Numbered from the stretch's first letter, positions 1 through 8,860 are shown. The stretch is DNA of 64,000 nucleotides from Granulicella sp. L60 (GCF_009765825.1 NZ_LMUR01000022.1:98087-162086); one strand, 5' to 3'. A program made the numbers and translations. The notes: generated by a model not told the origin, from the letters alone.

Positions 1-47
1 TGAAGAGCGCGATTGCCGCGGTGACGACGGAAGAGCAGGCTGCTTAG
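1..47 (+). CDS. yajC: YajC C-terminus (partial, 5' end outside window)
   Basis: Reading the frame that ends at the TAG at 45-47 gives KSAIAAVTTEEQAA. The IAAV-containing tail resembles the end of YajC, the small single-pass membrane protein that associates with SecDF. Its place directly before secD, about 160 bp upstream, is the usual yajC-secD-secF order. Only 14 residues are visible, so the call rests mainly on context. Confidence 0.6.
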   Translation, partial: KSAIAAVTTEEQAA

Positions 48-210
48 TTCTGACTGCTGAGTTTTATTGCGAGCGATCGCAGAGTTTGTGTTGTACGGAT
101 GAGATGTTGCAGGTTGAGATTGAACCGTTAGATACGGATGAGGAAGAAGCGGGGATCGAGGCAGCGGGGCTGAGACAGGGCGCCGCGTGCAGCACCCCTC
201 AATAAAGATC

Positions 211-1818
211 ATGGGTAAGAATCTGGCCGGTAAATCGGCATTCATCGTTGCGGTATTGGTGATCTTCTGTTTCGGCATTGTGGGCATTCCGCATGGCAGC
301 CTGACGCAGTCGATCAAGGATCGAATCCACCTTGGGCTTGACCTGAAGGGCGGCACGCATCTAGTGCTGGAGGTCCACGTCGCCGAGGCGGTTGCCTCCA
401 CGACGGACCGGGATGTGGCGCGGCTGGAAGAGGATCTGCAGAAGGCTGGCGTAGTGGGGGCGACGGTGGGCAAGACCGATCCGGCGCGTCCGCAGACGAT
501 TGTGGTGTCGGGGATTCCGGCGGCGAAGCTGAGCGATGCTCGCGGCGTGATGCAGGGCAACGATTATTCGACCTATGACGTGTCGACGAACTCGGATGGA
601 AGCGCGGCGCTGACGATGAAGCTGGCTGCGATTCGGGATCTGGAGACGCGCACGCTGGATACGTCGATTGAGACGATCCGGGAGCGCATCGACAAGCTGG
701 GCGTGAGCGAGCCGGTGATTCAGAAGTACGGGCTGGGCGAGAACCAGATCCTGGTGGAGCTGCCTGGTGTGGACGATCCGGCGCGGGTGGAAGAGATTAT
801 TCAGTCGACGGCGAAGTTGTCGATTCATGCGGTGACGGGCGGACCGTACTCGACTGACCAGGAGGCGCTGCAGGCGAACTCGGGCGTGATTCCTGCGGAC
901 TCGATGCTGGTGAGCGGGTCGGGTTCAGTGGGTGCTCCGGATCAGATCTGGCTGTTGAAGCGAGTGAGCGAGGTGGAGGGTACGGACTTCCGTGATGCGC
1001 AGCCTTCGCAGGACCAGAACGGTAGACCGAATATCCGGTTCAACCTGACGACCGAGGCGGGAGACCGCTTCTATAAGTACACCGAGGCGCATACGGCTTC
1101 GAGCACGACGCCGGGCTCGATGGCGATTGTGCTGGACAACAAGGTGCGCGAGGTTGCGGGGATTCAATCGGCGATTCGCGACAGCGGCGAGATTACGGGC
1201 GGCTTTACGCAGCAGCAGGCGAACGACCTGTCGTTGATGCTACGCACGGGCGCGCTGCCGGCGACGATCTCTTATCTTGAGACGAGGACGGTTGGGCCGA
1301 GCCTGGGCGCTGCTTCGATTCATCAGGGCGTGGTGGCTGCGATTGCGGGCATGCTGGCGGTGATGATCTTCATGCTGGTGTACTACCGGGGTGCGGGGAT
1401 CAATGCTGATCTGGCGCTGATTCTGAACCTGGTGATCCTGCTTGGGTTCATGGGCTTTACCGGATCGACGCTGACGCTGCCGGGTATTGCGGGCGTGATT
1501 CTGACGATCGGTATGGGCGTGGACTCGAACGTGCTGATCTTCGAGCGCATCCGCGAAGAGCTGAGGGCCGGAAAGACGGCGGCGGCGGCGGTGCAGCAGG
1601 GATTTGCGCATGCGTGGGTGACGATCATCGATACCCACGTCACGACGATTGTTTCGGCGATGATTCTGTTCCTGTTCGGCTCGGGTCCGGTGCGCGGGTT
1701 TGCGGTGACGCTGGCCTTCGGTCTATTCGCCAACCTGTTTACCGCGGTGCTGGTGTCGCGTGTGATCTTTGACGCGATTTTGCAGAAGAAAGAGCGCGGG
1801 GCTGCGCTGTCTATTTAG
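211..1818 (+). CDS. secD: Protein translocase subunit SecD
   Basis: SecD forms, with SecF, an RND-type inner-membrane complex that uses the proton gradient to pull exported proteins out of the SecYEG channel on the periplasmic side. The protein has an N-terminal membrane segment, the conserved DLKGGTHLVLE block, a periplasmic P1 region with RIDKLGVSEPVIQKYG, and five closely spaced C-terminal membrane segments including GMGVDSNVLIFERIREE. At 535 aa it is shorter than E. coli SecD (615 aa). I prefer the ATG at 211 because it begins just before the membrane segment; an in-frame GTG at 187 would add eight residues, and neither has a good Shine-Dalgarno sequence. secF follows 48 bp later. Confidence 0.95.
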   Translation: MGKNLAGKSAFIVAVLVIFCFGIVGIPHGSLTQSIKDRIHLGLDLKGGTHLVLEVHVAEAVASTTDRDVARLEEDLQKAGVVGATVGKTDPARPQTIVVSGIPAAKLSDARGVMQGNDYSTYDVSTNSDGSAALTMKLAAIRDLETRTLDTSIETIRERIDKLGVSEPVIQKYGLGENQILVELPGVDDPARVEEIIQSTAKLSIHAVTGGPYSTDQEALQANSGVIPADSMLVSGSGSVGAPDQIWLLKRVSEVEGTDFRDAQPSQDQNGRPNIRFNLTTEAGDRFYKYTEAHTASSTTPGSMAIVLDNKVREVAGIQSAIRDSGEITGGFTQQQANDLSLMLRTGALPATISYLETRTVGPSLGAASIHQGVVAAIAGMLAVMIFMLVYYRGAGINADLALILNLVILLGFMGFTGSTLTLPGIAGVILTIGMGVDSNVLIFERIREELRAGKTAAAAVQQGFAHAWVTIIDTHVTTIVSAMILFLFGSGPVRGFAVTLAFGLFANLFTAVLVSRVIFDAILQKKERGAALSI

Positions 1819-1866
1819 ATTTCGAGAGATTGCGGGGCCTGCGGGTCGCCGCTGAGGGTTTGAAGC

Positions 1867-2835
1867 GTGAGTCTGGAACTGTTTCGTACGACGAATATTG
1901 ACTGGCTCGGGAAGAAGTGGTTCTTCCTTGGGTTCTCCCTGATCTTTTCTGTGGCTGGCGTGTTGAGCATGCTGTTCTGGCACCACATCCCGATGGGTGT
2001 GGACTTCAAGGGCGGTACGCAGATTCGCGTGGCGTTCTCGTCGACGCCGGATGAAGACCATATCCGCGCGGCGATGGACAAGGCGCATGTGCGCGACTTC
2101 CGGATTCAGCGGGTAAGCGATCCCAGCGGCCATGCTGCGAATAAGGTGATCGTGGCGCTGCCGGAGTCGACTGCGACGGACCAGTCGCACGATGCCGGAC
2201 GGCAGAGCGTGGAGAATGCGCTGAATGCGAACTATCACGACTCGAGCTTCACGGTGGAGCAGGTGGAGATTGTGGGGCCGACGGCGGGCAAGCAGTTGCA
2301 GAAGCAGGCCTGGCTGGCGACGCTGTACTCGCTGATCGGGATGCTGATCTATCTGTGGTTCCGGTTCGAGCTGATCTATGGCGTGGCGGCGGTGGTGGCG
2401 GTGTTCCACGACACGCTGATTACGGTGGGCGCGTTCAGCCTGACGAATCAGGAGATTACGCTGACGGTGATTGCGGCGATCCTGACTTTGATCGGGTACT
2501 CGATGAACGATACGATCGTGGTCTTCGATCGTATCCGCGAAAATTTGGCGCTGTCGCGGCGGGAGTCGCTGCATGATGTGGTCAATCGGAGCATCAACCA
2601 GACGCTGAGCCGGACGGTGATCTCATCGGGGCTGACGTTCCTGACGGTGCTGTCGCTGTATCTTTTTGGCGGAGAAGTGCTGCATGGGTTCTCCTTCGCG
2701 CTGGTTGTCGGCATCCTAATTGGAACGTACTCGTCGATCGCGGTAGCGGCACCGATGCTGGTGGCGTATCAGGACTGGCGAGTGAAGCGTGGCAAGGCTG
2801 TTTCTTTGCCTGCGGGCAAGCGGGCTAAGGCTTAA
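1867..2835 (+). CDS. secF: Protein translocase subunit SecF
   Basis: Partner of SecD in the proton-driven translocation motor. The 322-aa protein carries the SecF signature MGVDFKGGTQIRV after the first membrane segment, a small periplasmic domain, and five further membrane segments. These include LTLIGYSMNDTIVVFDRIRE, which contains the conserved transmembrane residues shared with SecD. The GTG start at 1867 is preceded by GAGGGT at a suitable distance. Almost certainly co-transcribed with secD. A dispersed repeat arm begins 6 bp after its stop codon (see 2842-2897). Confidence 0.95.
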   Translation: MSLELFRTTNIDWLGKKWFFLGFSLIFSVAGVLSMLFWHHIPMGVDFKGGTQIRVAFSSTPDEDHIRAAMDKAHVRDFRIQRVSDPSGHAANKVIVALPESTATDQSHDAGRQSVENALNANYHDSSFTVEQVEIVGPTAGKQLQKQAWLATLYSLIGMLIYLWFRFELIYGVAAVVAVFHDTLITVGAFSLTNQEITLTVIAAILTLIGYSMNDTIVVFDRIRENLALSRRESLHDVVNRSINQTLSRTVISSGLTFLTVLSLYLFGGEVLHGFSFALVVGILIGTYSSIAVAAPMLVAYQDWRVKRGKAVSLPAGKRAKA

Positions 2836-2841
2836 GGATAT

Positions 2842-2897
2842 TGTCCTGCCGGACGGGCCGCCTGCTCGGCGCGAGGTCCCTTTGTGACTTTTGTACC
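2842..2897 (+). repeat. Dispersed repeat, single arm (family A, copy 1)
   Basis: This 56-bp stretch starts TGTCCTGCCGGACGGGCCGC and ends GTACC. It matches the left arm of the large palindrome at 58828-58883 with only a handful of mismatches, and a shorter copy lies at 28382-28418. Here only one arm is present; no matching inverted copy follows. It lies directly after secF, a typical site for an intergenic repeat. Confidence 0.8.
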
Positions 2898-3043
2898 TTG
2901 TCTGGGCGGGGTGAGGCTCTTTGGGTCTCGCGTTGCTCGACGGATGATTTCTCAGTTGCAGGAATGTTATTTGTTCGGGAACATTTTGAAACGCACCGGT
3001 GTCTAAGCATAAATAGCTCTTCTTCACAGTAAAGAGGCTGCAT

Positions 3044-3778
3044 ATGTTTGAATCTTCGTTGATGGAATCCGGCGGACAGATCAAGACCAAATCCAAGTAC
3101 TGGATGATTGGGACCTTTGTCTTCAACGGCGCGATCCTGGCGACCATGATCCTCATTCCGCTGCTGTATCCGGAGGCATTGCCGAAGACGGCGATGACCG
3201 CGATGCTGACAGCGCCGCCTCCACCCCCACCCCCACCGCCCCCTCCTCCGCCGCAACAGATCGTAAAGCCGATCAAGATGGTGTCGGAGATCGACGCGGG
3301 TCTTCATGCTCCTACGAAGATTCCTAAAGACATCAAGATGCTGAAGGAAGATGCTGCTCCTCCGCCGCAGGTCGCCGGTGTTGCCGGTATGGCCGGCATG
3401 GGTAGCGGAAGCGGCGTTCCGGGTGGCGTGATGGGCGGTATCGGCACTGCGCCGTCGCCGGTCGTCAAGGTCGCACCGCCGAAGGGTCCGGCTCGTGTAT
3501 CGAGCGGCGTTGTGGCTGGTAACAAGCTCTCGGGATCGAATCCGGTCTATCCGCCGATCGCACGCGCGGCTCACGTCTCCGGCGCGGTTGTGCTGCATGC
3601 CGTGATCTCCAAGAGCGGATCGATTGAGAAGCTCGAGGTAGTCAGCGGTCCTGAGATGCTGCGGTCCGCCGCGGTATCCGCGGTACAGAGCTGGCGCTAT
3701 AAGCCCTACTTCCTGAACGGTGAGCCCACCGAGGTGGATACTCAGATTACTGTGAACTTCAACTTCGGCGGCGGCTAG
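3044..3778 (+). CDS. tonB: TonB-family energy transducer
   Basis: Couples the ExbB/ExbD proton motor in the inner membrane to TonB-dependent receptors in the outer membrane. Visible parts: a short cytoplasmic N-terminus, one membrane segment (about residues 17-44), a run of 13 consecutive prolines (codons 3213-3251), a Gly/Ala/Pro-rich spacer, and a C-terminal TonB domain from YPPIARAAHVSGAVVLHAVI through SWRYKPYFLNGEP to the end. The start has AAAGAGG upstream. It precedes exbB, exbD and exbD, which supports the role strongly. The substrate taken up by the partner receptors cannot be told from here. Confidence 0.9.
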   Translation: MFESSLMESGGQIKTKSKYWMIGTFVFNGAILATMILIPLLYPEALPKTAMTAMLTAPPPPPPPPPPPPPQQIVKPIKMVSEIDAGLHAPTKIPKDIKMLKEDAAPPPQVAGVAGMAGMGSGSGVPGGVMGGIGTAPSPVVKVAPPKGPARVSSGVVAGNKLSGSNPVYPPIARAAHVSGAVVLHAVISKSGSIEKLEVVSGPEMLRSAAVSAVQSWRYKPYFLNGEPTEVDTQITVNFNFGGG

Positions 3779-3878
3779 ACGCTGGCTGAACGTGCAACGA
3801 CGTCTCTCGAGGTTTCCCCCAGCAGTTCGAACTTTTGGGGGATTCCCGGGTAAAGATTTTGAAAGTTAGAGTTCTACC

Positions 3879-3884
3879 AGGAGG
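3879..3884 (+). promoter_or_regulatory. Ribosome binding site deciding the exbB start
   Basis: AGGAGG lies 10 nt before the GTG at 3895. An in-frame TTG at 3835 would give a protein 20 residues longer but has no such site, so 3895 is the likely start. Confidence 0.7.
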
Positions 3885-3894
3885 AAATATTCCA

Positions 3895-4635
3895 GTGATT
3901 CTCGCTCATGTCGTAAATTTCGCTCACGTCCCCGCTTCTCTCGCTATGTACTTCGAAGAGGCTCAGGTCAGCTTCAGTGTTATGGGTCTCTGGTCCAACA
4001 TGGGCTGGCTGGCTCGTTGCGTCGTTATCTTCCTCTTCATCATGTCGATCTGGTCGCTCGCTGTGATCATCGATCGTGCCCTGTACTTCTCGGCTGCCCG
4101 CAAGCAGTCGCGTGAGTTTGCTCCGAAGGTTGCCGGCGCGTTGAAGGATGGCCGTCTGGATGAGGCGATCAAGGTTGCCGACCGTTCGAAGAAGTCGCAC
4201 CTTGCCGAGGTTGTCACCGCCGGTCTGCAGGAGTTCCGCAGCTTCGGTTCGGGCGGCACGATTACGGACGAGCAGATTGAGAGCTCCAAGCGCGCACTCG
4301 AGCGCTCAGAGGCTATCGTTCATGCGAAGCTGAAGCGCGGTCTGGGCGGTCTCGCCACGATCGGTTCCACCGCTCCGTTTATCGGACTGTTCGGTACGGT
4401 GGTCGGTATTTTGAACGCCTTCCAGCAGATTGCAACACAGAAGACCTCTGGTATCGGTGCAGTCGCCGGCGGTATCTCGGAAGCTCTGGTTACGACCGCG
4501 TTCGGTCTTCTGGTCGCCATCCCGGCCGTTATGACGTTCAACTACTTTACCGGTAAGGTTGAGGCGTTCGACGTCGAGATGGACAACAGCTCGAGCGAGC
4601 TGGTGGACTACTTCATCAAGCAGAGCCATCGGTAG
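3895..4635 (+). CDS. exbB: ExbB/TolQ/MotA-type proton channel
   Basis: Inner-membrane proton channel subunit that powers TonB. The 246-aa protein has three membrane segments: one near the N-terminus (WLARCVVIFLFIMSIWSLAV) and two later ones flanking LFGTVVGILNAFQQIA and FGLLVAIPAVMTFNYF. The cytoplasmic region between the first and second contains the family's basic and acidic helices. GTG start chosen because of the strong AGGAGG site. Sits between tonB and two exbD genes in one apparent operon; an ExbB role fits better than TolQ because the transducer next door is TonB-like. Confidence 0.92.
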   Translation: MILAHVVNFAHVPASLAMYFEEAQVSFSVMGLWSNMGWLARCVVIFLFIMSIWSLAVIIDRALYFSAARKQSREFAPKVAGALKDGRLDEAIKVADRSKKSHLAEVVTAGLQEFRSFGSGGTITDEQIESSKRALERSEAIVHAKLKRGLGGLATIGSTAPFIGLFGTVVGILNAFQQIATQKTSGIGAVAGGISEALVTTAFGLLVAIPAVMTFNYFTGKVEAFDVEMDNSSSELVDYFIKQSHR

Positions 4636-4782
4636 GCTTCGGTCCTGAAGCGTTACTAGAAGCAGCAGTACCCTGCGGGAATCATTGACCCAAACCTCCG
4701 GATGTCGCCAGCGAACGGCATCCGGAGGCGGGACAGGCGCCACGGGGATAGCACATACAGCCAAGCGGACGGAGCATACGTT

Positions 4783-5232
4783 ATGGGTATCAATAAGCGG
4801 GATGAAGGCAAGAAAGTAAACTCCAACATCAACGTGACGCCGATGGTGGACGTGATGCTGGTGTTGCTGATTATCTTCATGGTCATCACCCCCATGCTGA
4901 ACAACAAGGTGAACGTCGACCTGCCAAAGGCGGATGCCGCGGTAGTGATGGAAGACGCGAATAAGGAAGATGCTGTGGTTGTCGCTGTAACGCGCGACGG
5001 CAGAACGTTCCTGGGCGGAGATCAGGTTACGCTTGACGATCTCGGGCCAAAGATTGCGGCAAAGCTGGAGAACAAGACCAGCAAAGAGGTCTTCATGCGC
5101 GCCGATACACGGGCGAACTACGGCAAGGTGATGGATGCGGTCGATGGCATCCGCTCTGCCGGCGTCAGCCAGCTTGGGCTGTTGACCGAGCGCAACGACG
5201 ATAGTGGCGCGGCGACGACAACGAAGAAGTAA
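4783..5232 (+). CDS. exbD: ExbD/TolR-type subunit (first copy)
   Basis: Single-pass inner-membrane subunit of the ExbBD motor. The signature NVTPMVDVMLVLLIIFMVI holds the conserved Asp of the membrane helix that carries protons. It is followed by a periplasmic domain of about 110 residues. The start at 4783 (149 aa) places the usual short N-terminal tail before the helix; an ATG at 4702 would add 27 atypical residues. Followed 62 bp later by a second, non-identical exbD. Paired ExbD proteins are frequent in TonB systems of didermal non-proteobacteria. Confidence 0.9.
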   Translation: MGINKRDEGKKVNSNINVTPMVDVMLVLLIIFMVITPMLNNKVNVDLPKADAAVVMEDANKEDAVVVAVTRDGRTFLGGDQVTLDDLGPKIAAKLENKTSKEVFMRADTRANYGKVMDAVDGIRSAGVSQLGLLTERNDDSGAATTTKK

Positions 5233-5294
5233 GCACGACGATGGAAGGCCGGACTCGCATGGGCTGGAGCGGCTGAGTACCTGAGGAGATTGCT

Positions 5295-5729
5295 ATGGGA
5301 ATGGGTGGAGGAAATACTGGCGGAGCGGTTTCTGAGATCAACGTTACCCCGCTTATCGACGTTCTGCTGGTGCTGTTGATCATCTTCATGGTCATCGTGC
5401 CGGTAACACCTCGAGGGCTGGAGACGCTGGTTCCTCAGCCGCCCAAGGATAAACAGCAGGATCAGCCGAACGACCGTACGATCGTGGTGCAGGTTCTGTC
5501 GAACGGGGCTGGCGCTCCTGGGTACAAGATCAACGACACCTCGTTCAACAAGACGGAGCTGGAGCCGAAGCTGACGGAGATCTTTGCGACCCGGCAGGAG
5601 AAGGTTATGTTCGTCAAGGGCGACAAGGATCTGGACTTCAGCAAGGTCGCAGAGGTGATCGACTTCGGGCACCAGGCTGGCGTGGATAACATCGGCTTGA
5701 TTACGCCGCGCGTTGAAGCGGGACAGTAG
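5295..5729 (+). CDS. exbD: ExbD/TolR-type subunit (second copy)
   Basis: Second ExbD-like protein (144 aa). It begins with a glycine/methionine-rich tail, then EINVTPLIDVLLVLLIIFMV with the conserved membrane Asp, then a periplasmic domain. TGAGGAG lies 8 nt before the ATG. It differs clearly from the first copy outside the membrane helix, so this is an old paralogue and not a recent duplication. The two may form a mixed ExbD dimer inside one ExbB pentamer; that is inference. Confidence 0.9.
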   Translation: MGMGGGNTGGAVSEINVTPLIDVLLVLLIIFMVIVPVTPRGLETLVPQPPKDKQQDQPNDRTIVVQVLSNGAGAPGYKINDTSFNKTELEPKLTEIFATRQEKVMFVKGDKDLDFSKVAEVIDFGHQAGVDNIGLITPRVEAGQ

Positions 5730-5760
5730 AGATTCTTCAGTTTTAGTAGAAGTTTCGGTG

Positions 5761-5800
5761 CGGGTGGTATGGCCCCAGGGTCAGCCACCCGTGACTTTTG
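5761..5800 (+). terminator. Possible terminator after exbD
   Basis: CGGGTGG (5761-5767) can pair with CCACCCG (5785-5791) across a 17-nt loop, followed by a short T-rich stretch (CTTTTG). The stem is only 7 bp and the T tract is weak. Confidence 0.35.
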
Positions 5801-5902
5801 TGTGGAACACAACTTTTTGAACGGCCTACTCATTGAGCTGCGCTCCGGAGATTCACAGGTGGTGATTTCACCAGGCTTCGCGGTGCGCATCTTGATTTGC
5901 AT

Positions 5903-5908
5903 TAGACT
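5903..5908 (+). promoter_or_regulatory. -10-like box before a TTG start
   Basis: TAGACT ends 6 nt before the TTG at 5915, which has no Shine-Dalgarno site. This suggests a leaderless transcript. No clear -35 is visible. Confidence 0.4.
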
Positions 5909-5914
5909 TACATC

Positions 5915-7009
5915 TTGCTCAATAAACTGATATTCGCCAACCTGGGCCACAGGCCTGTTCGCACGCTGCTGAGCGTGCTCGCCATCGCCGTCGAGGTGAC
6001 GATGATTCTGACGCTGGTGGGCGTCAGCTACGGCACGCTGGATCAGACGGCTCAACGTGCGCGCGGGGTGGGTGCTGACATTATCTTTCGTCCGCCGGGT
6101 TCTTCGGCGATTGGGTTGAGTTCTGCACCGATGAGCGACAAGATTCCGGCGCTGCTGATGCAGGAGCCGCATGTAGCCTTCGCGATGGGGACCATGGTGC
6201 AGCCGCTGTCGGGCTTCGACTCCATTACGGGTCTCGATCTGGATGACTTTCACAGGTTGAACGGCGGTTTCCACTTCCTGCAGGGCGGTCCACTGGTCAA
6301 TGACAACGACATCATTGTGGATGAGTATTACGCCAAGCAGAAGAAGCTGCATGTGGGAGATACGGTCAACCTGGTGAACCATGACTGGAGGCTGGCGGGG
6401 ATCTTCGAAGGCGGCAAGCTGGCGCGCATCTGCGTGAAGCTGCATGTGCTGCAGGAGCTGACGGGCAATCCGGGGCACCTGAGCCAGATCTTCCTGAAGG
6501 TGGACGATCCTTCGCGCGCGCAGGCGGTGGTCGATGCGATGCGGCTGAAGTTCAAGGGATACCAGATCTACACGATGGAGGAGTTTACTTCGCTTCTGTC
6601 GATCAACAGCGTGGGGATGCTGAAGAGCTTTATCGGCGTGGTGATCGGGGTGGCGGTGGTGGTCGGGTTCATCGTGGTGTTTATGGCGATGTATACGGCG
6701 GTGCTGGAGCGGACGCGCGAGATCGGCATTCTGAAGGCGGTGGGAGCGTCTTCGGGGCTGATCCTGAATATTCTCTTTCGCGAGACGCTGCTACTGGCGC
6801 TGCTGGGCGCGGCCTTCGGCATTGTGCTGACGTATGGAACGCAATGGTTGATGCGGCATGCGGTGCCGGCGAGCCTGGTGCAGGAGACGGTGTACGGATG
6901 GTGGCCGATTGCGACTGGGATTGCGATTGTGGGGGCGCTGCTGGGCGCGATCGTTCCGGGCGTGAAGGCGGTGAAGCAGGATGTTACGGAGGCTCTTTGC
7001 TATGAGTGA
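5915..7009 (+). CDS. ABC transporter permease, MacB/FtsX family
   Basis: A 364-aa membrane protein with one N-terminal helix (VRTLLSVLAIAVEVTMILTL), a large periplasmic domain, and three C-terminal helices ending in AIVPGVKAVKQDVTEALCYE, the layout of MacB/LolC/FtsX-type mechanotransmission permeases. Such proteins move lipoproteins, drugs or peptides, or transmit force across the membrane. The TTG start lacks a Shine-Dalgarno site but has a -10-like box 6 nt upstream. It overlaps the ATPase gene by 8 nt, so the two are translationally coupled. The substrate is unknown. Confidence 0.85.
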   Translation: MLNKLIFANLGHRPVRTLLSVLAIAVEVTMILTLVGVSYGTLDQTAQRARGVGADIIFRPPGSSAIGLSSAPMSDKIPALLMQEPHVAFAMGTMVQPLSGFDSITGLDLDDFHRLNGGFHFLQGGPLVNDNDIIVDEYYAKQKKLHVGDTVNLVNHDWRLAGIFEGGKLARICVKLHVLQELTGNPGHLSQIFLKVDDPSRAQAVVDAMRLKFKGYQIYTMEEFTSLLSINSVGMLKSFIGVVIGVAVVVGFIVVFMAMYTAVLERTREIGILKAVGASSGLILNILFRETLLLALLGAAFGIVLTYGTQWLMRHAVPASLVQETVYGWWPIATGIAIVGALLGAIVPGVKAVKQDVTEALCYE

Positions 7010-7676
7010 GCCGGCGATCATCGAAGTGAATGGGCTGACGAAGACGTACCAGGTGGGCGACGTGGAGGTGCATGCGCTTCGCGGGGTCGATCTGCAGGTC
7101 CGGAAGGGCGAATTTGTGGCGATTATCGGCGCGTCAGGCTCCGGTAAATCGACCCTCTTTCATATTCTCGGGGGGCTTACGCCGACGACCTCGGGGTCGG
7201 TGCGGATCAACGGGCGCGATCTGGCGGGCATGACGAATACGGAGCGGACCGACCTGCGCAAGACCACCGTTGGTTTTGTCTTCCAGAAGTACAACCTTTT
7301 GCCTACGCTCTCTGCCGAGGACAACATCCGTATGGTGCAGTACATTGGCGGACGGCATACGGAGTTCGACGCTTCGTTTCAGGAGATATTGAAGCTGCTG
7401 GGCATTGCGGACAGGATGAAGCACAAGCCCAGGGCGCTGTCGGGCGGGCAGCAGCAGCGTGTCGCGATTGCGCGCGGAATCGTGAATTCCCCGGCGATTT
7501 TGCTTGCGGACGAGCCTACGGGCAATCTGGACAGTGAGAACTCCGCTGCCGTGTTGAAGCTGATGAAGGACTTGAACCAGCGCCTTGGGCAGACGATTCT
7601 GATGATCACCCATGATGCGGACGCGGCTTCGTACGCGGACCGGATTGTCAGGATGCGCGACGGGCGCATCGTCTAA
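7002..7676 (+). CDS. ABC transporter ATP-binding protein, LolD/MacB type
   Basis: A 224-aa ATPase for the permease it overlaps. Walker A is GASGSGKST, the Q-loop region is VFQKYNLLPTLSAEDN, the signature is LSGGQQQRVAIARG and Walker B is ILLADEPTGNLD, followed by the His of the switch in MITHD. These features place it in the LolD/MacB/FtsE group. The ATG at 7002 has GGAGG 10 nt upstream; the earlier ATG at 6981 lies inside the permease gene and is not favoured. Confidence 0.92.
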   Translation: MSEPAIIEVNGLTKTYQVGDVEVHALRGVDLQVRKGEFVAIIGASGSGKSTLFHILGGLTPTTSGSVRINGRDLAGMTNTERTDLRKTTVGFVFQKYNLLPTLSAEDNIRMVQYIGGRHTEFDASFQEILKLLGIADRMKHKPRALSGGQQQRVAIARGIVNSPAILLADEPTGNLDSENSAAVLKLMKDLNQRLGQTILMITHDADAASYADRIVRMRDGRIV

Positions 7677-7975
7677 AGATTGCCTGGGATTGTGTAGGGT
7701 ACGATTGTTGTGTTTGAAGGCTCTACTTTTCTCGCGGGTGCATCCTATTTGTAGAGGGATTGGACCGAGTTCAGGAACAAAAGAAGAATATGGAATGAAA
7801 ATTGTCCTTCAGAAGATTGTTTCGAGAAATAGTTTGACAAGGAAAGAATGCGTCCTCTAGTCACGATGGGACGTATACCATTACAATCAATCGAAAGCCG
7901 GGAAACCAGAATCTAATGTTTTCGCCTTTCTGTCCCATATAACCTCGCGCCCATTTGAAGGAGACGATTCGCCCC
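7677..7975. other. Intergenic region between ABC ATPase and TPR lipoprotein
   Basis: About 300 bp without a supported gene, and more AT-rich than the flanking genes. A TTGACA (7836-7841) is present but has no good -10 at the right distance. The only clear signal is the GAAGGAG ribosome binding site before 7976. Confidence 0.5.
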
Positions 7976-8797
7976 ATGAAATTCACCGCACGGATTCCGG
8001 TTACGGCCGCTATGCTGGCGCTGCTGCTTCTTACTGCAACCGGTTGCAACGTTCTGAAGTCGCGGGACCAGCTGACCAAGGGCGTGCAGGCATTCAAGAA
8101 CGCACGCTATGAAGAAGCTGTGGATCACTTTCAAAACGCGGTAGCACTCGATCCGAAGTCTGAGGATGCGAAGCTCTACCTGGCGACGGCGTACTCCTAC
8201 CAGGTGGTGCCGAACCTGGACACGCCGGAGAATCTTGCGATCGCGCAGAAGGCGCTGGACGGCTTCCAGGCTGTGCTCGATAAGAATCCGAACGACCTGA
8301 CTGCGTTGAAGCAGATGGCGTCGATCAATCGCAACATCAAGAAGCTTGAGCCGGCCAAGGACTATGAGAAGAAGGTCATCGCGCTCGACCCGAACGATGC
8401 CGAAGCTTACTACACGATCGGCGTTGTGGACTGGATGCAGTCCTACAAGAATGCGATCACGATTCTTGCTGCGGACGGGCTGACCGACGACGGTAACGGC
8501 AATCCGAAGAAGTCCAAGGGCGCCTGCCAGAAGATCAAGGATGCGAATACGGCGTTGGTGCAGGAGGGTCTGCAGTACCTGCAGAAGGCTGTCGACATTA
8601 ACCCGACCTACGACGATGCGATGCAGTATCTGAACCTGACCAATCGCCGCAAGGCCGATATGGAGTGCGGGGATGACAACGCTCGCAAGGCCGATCTGGC
8701 CACCGCGGATGAGTGGAGCCAGAAAGCGATGGGCGCTCGCAAGGAAAACGAGAAGAAGAAGGAAGAGAAGACTCAGGGCGGCGTAACGATGCAGTAG
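7976..8797 (+). CDS. TPR-repeat lipoprotein
   Basis: Begins with a lipoprotein signal peptide (MKFTARIPVTAAMLALLLLT, then ATGC with the lipidated Cys). The mature part carries tetratricopeptide repeats (for example AFKNARYEEAVDHFQNAVAL and YEKKVIALDPNDAEAYYTIG) that form a helical scaffold for protein binding. It ends in a Lys/Glu-rich tail. GAAGGAG precedes the ATG. No enzymatic motif is present, so a role as an envelope adaptor is likely but the partner is unknown. A strong terminator follows. Confidence 0.8.
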   Translation: MKFTARIPVTAAMLALLLLTATGCNVLKSRDQLTKGVQAFKNARYEEAVDHFQNAVALDPKSEDAKLYLATAYSYQVVPNLDTPENLAIAQKALDGFQAVLDKNPNDLTALKQMASINRNIKKLEPAKDYEKKVIALDPNDAEAYYTIGVVDWMQSYKNAITILAADGLTDDGNGNPKKSKGACQKIKDANTALVQEGLQYLQKAVDINPTYDDAMQYLNLTNRRKADMECGDDNARKADLATADEWSQKAMGARKENEKKKEEKTQGGVTMQ

Positions 8798-8824
8798 TCG
8801 CTTCCTGTTTCAACTTTGTTGTAG

Positions 8825-8860
8825 AGAAGAGGCCTTCGATTGCGGAGGCCTCTTCTTTTT
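8825..8860 (+). terminator. Rho-independent terminator after the TPR gene
   Basis: AGAAGAGGCCT (8825-8835) pairs perfectly with AGGCCTCTTCT (8846-8856) over a 10-nt loop and runs into a T tract ending at 8860. Confidence 0.85.

Noticed and set aside
7836..7841. TTGACA as a -35 element before the TPR lipoprotein
   Set aside because: No -10-like hexamer lies 16-18 bp downstream.
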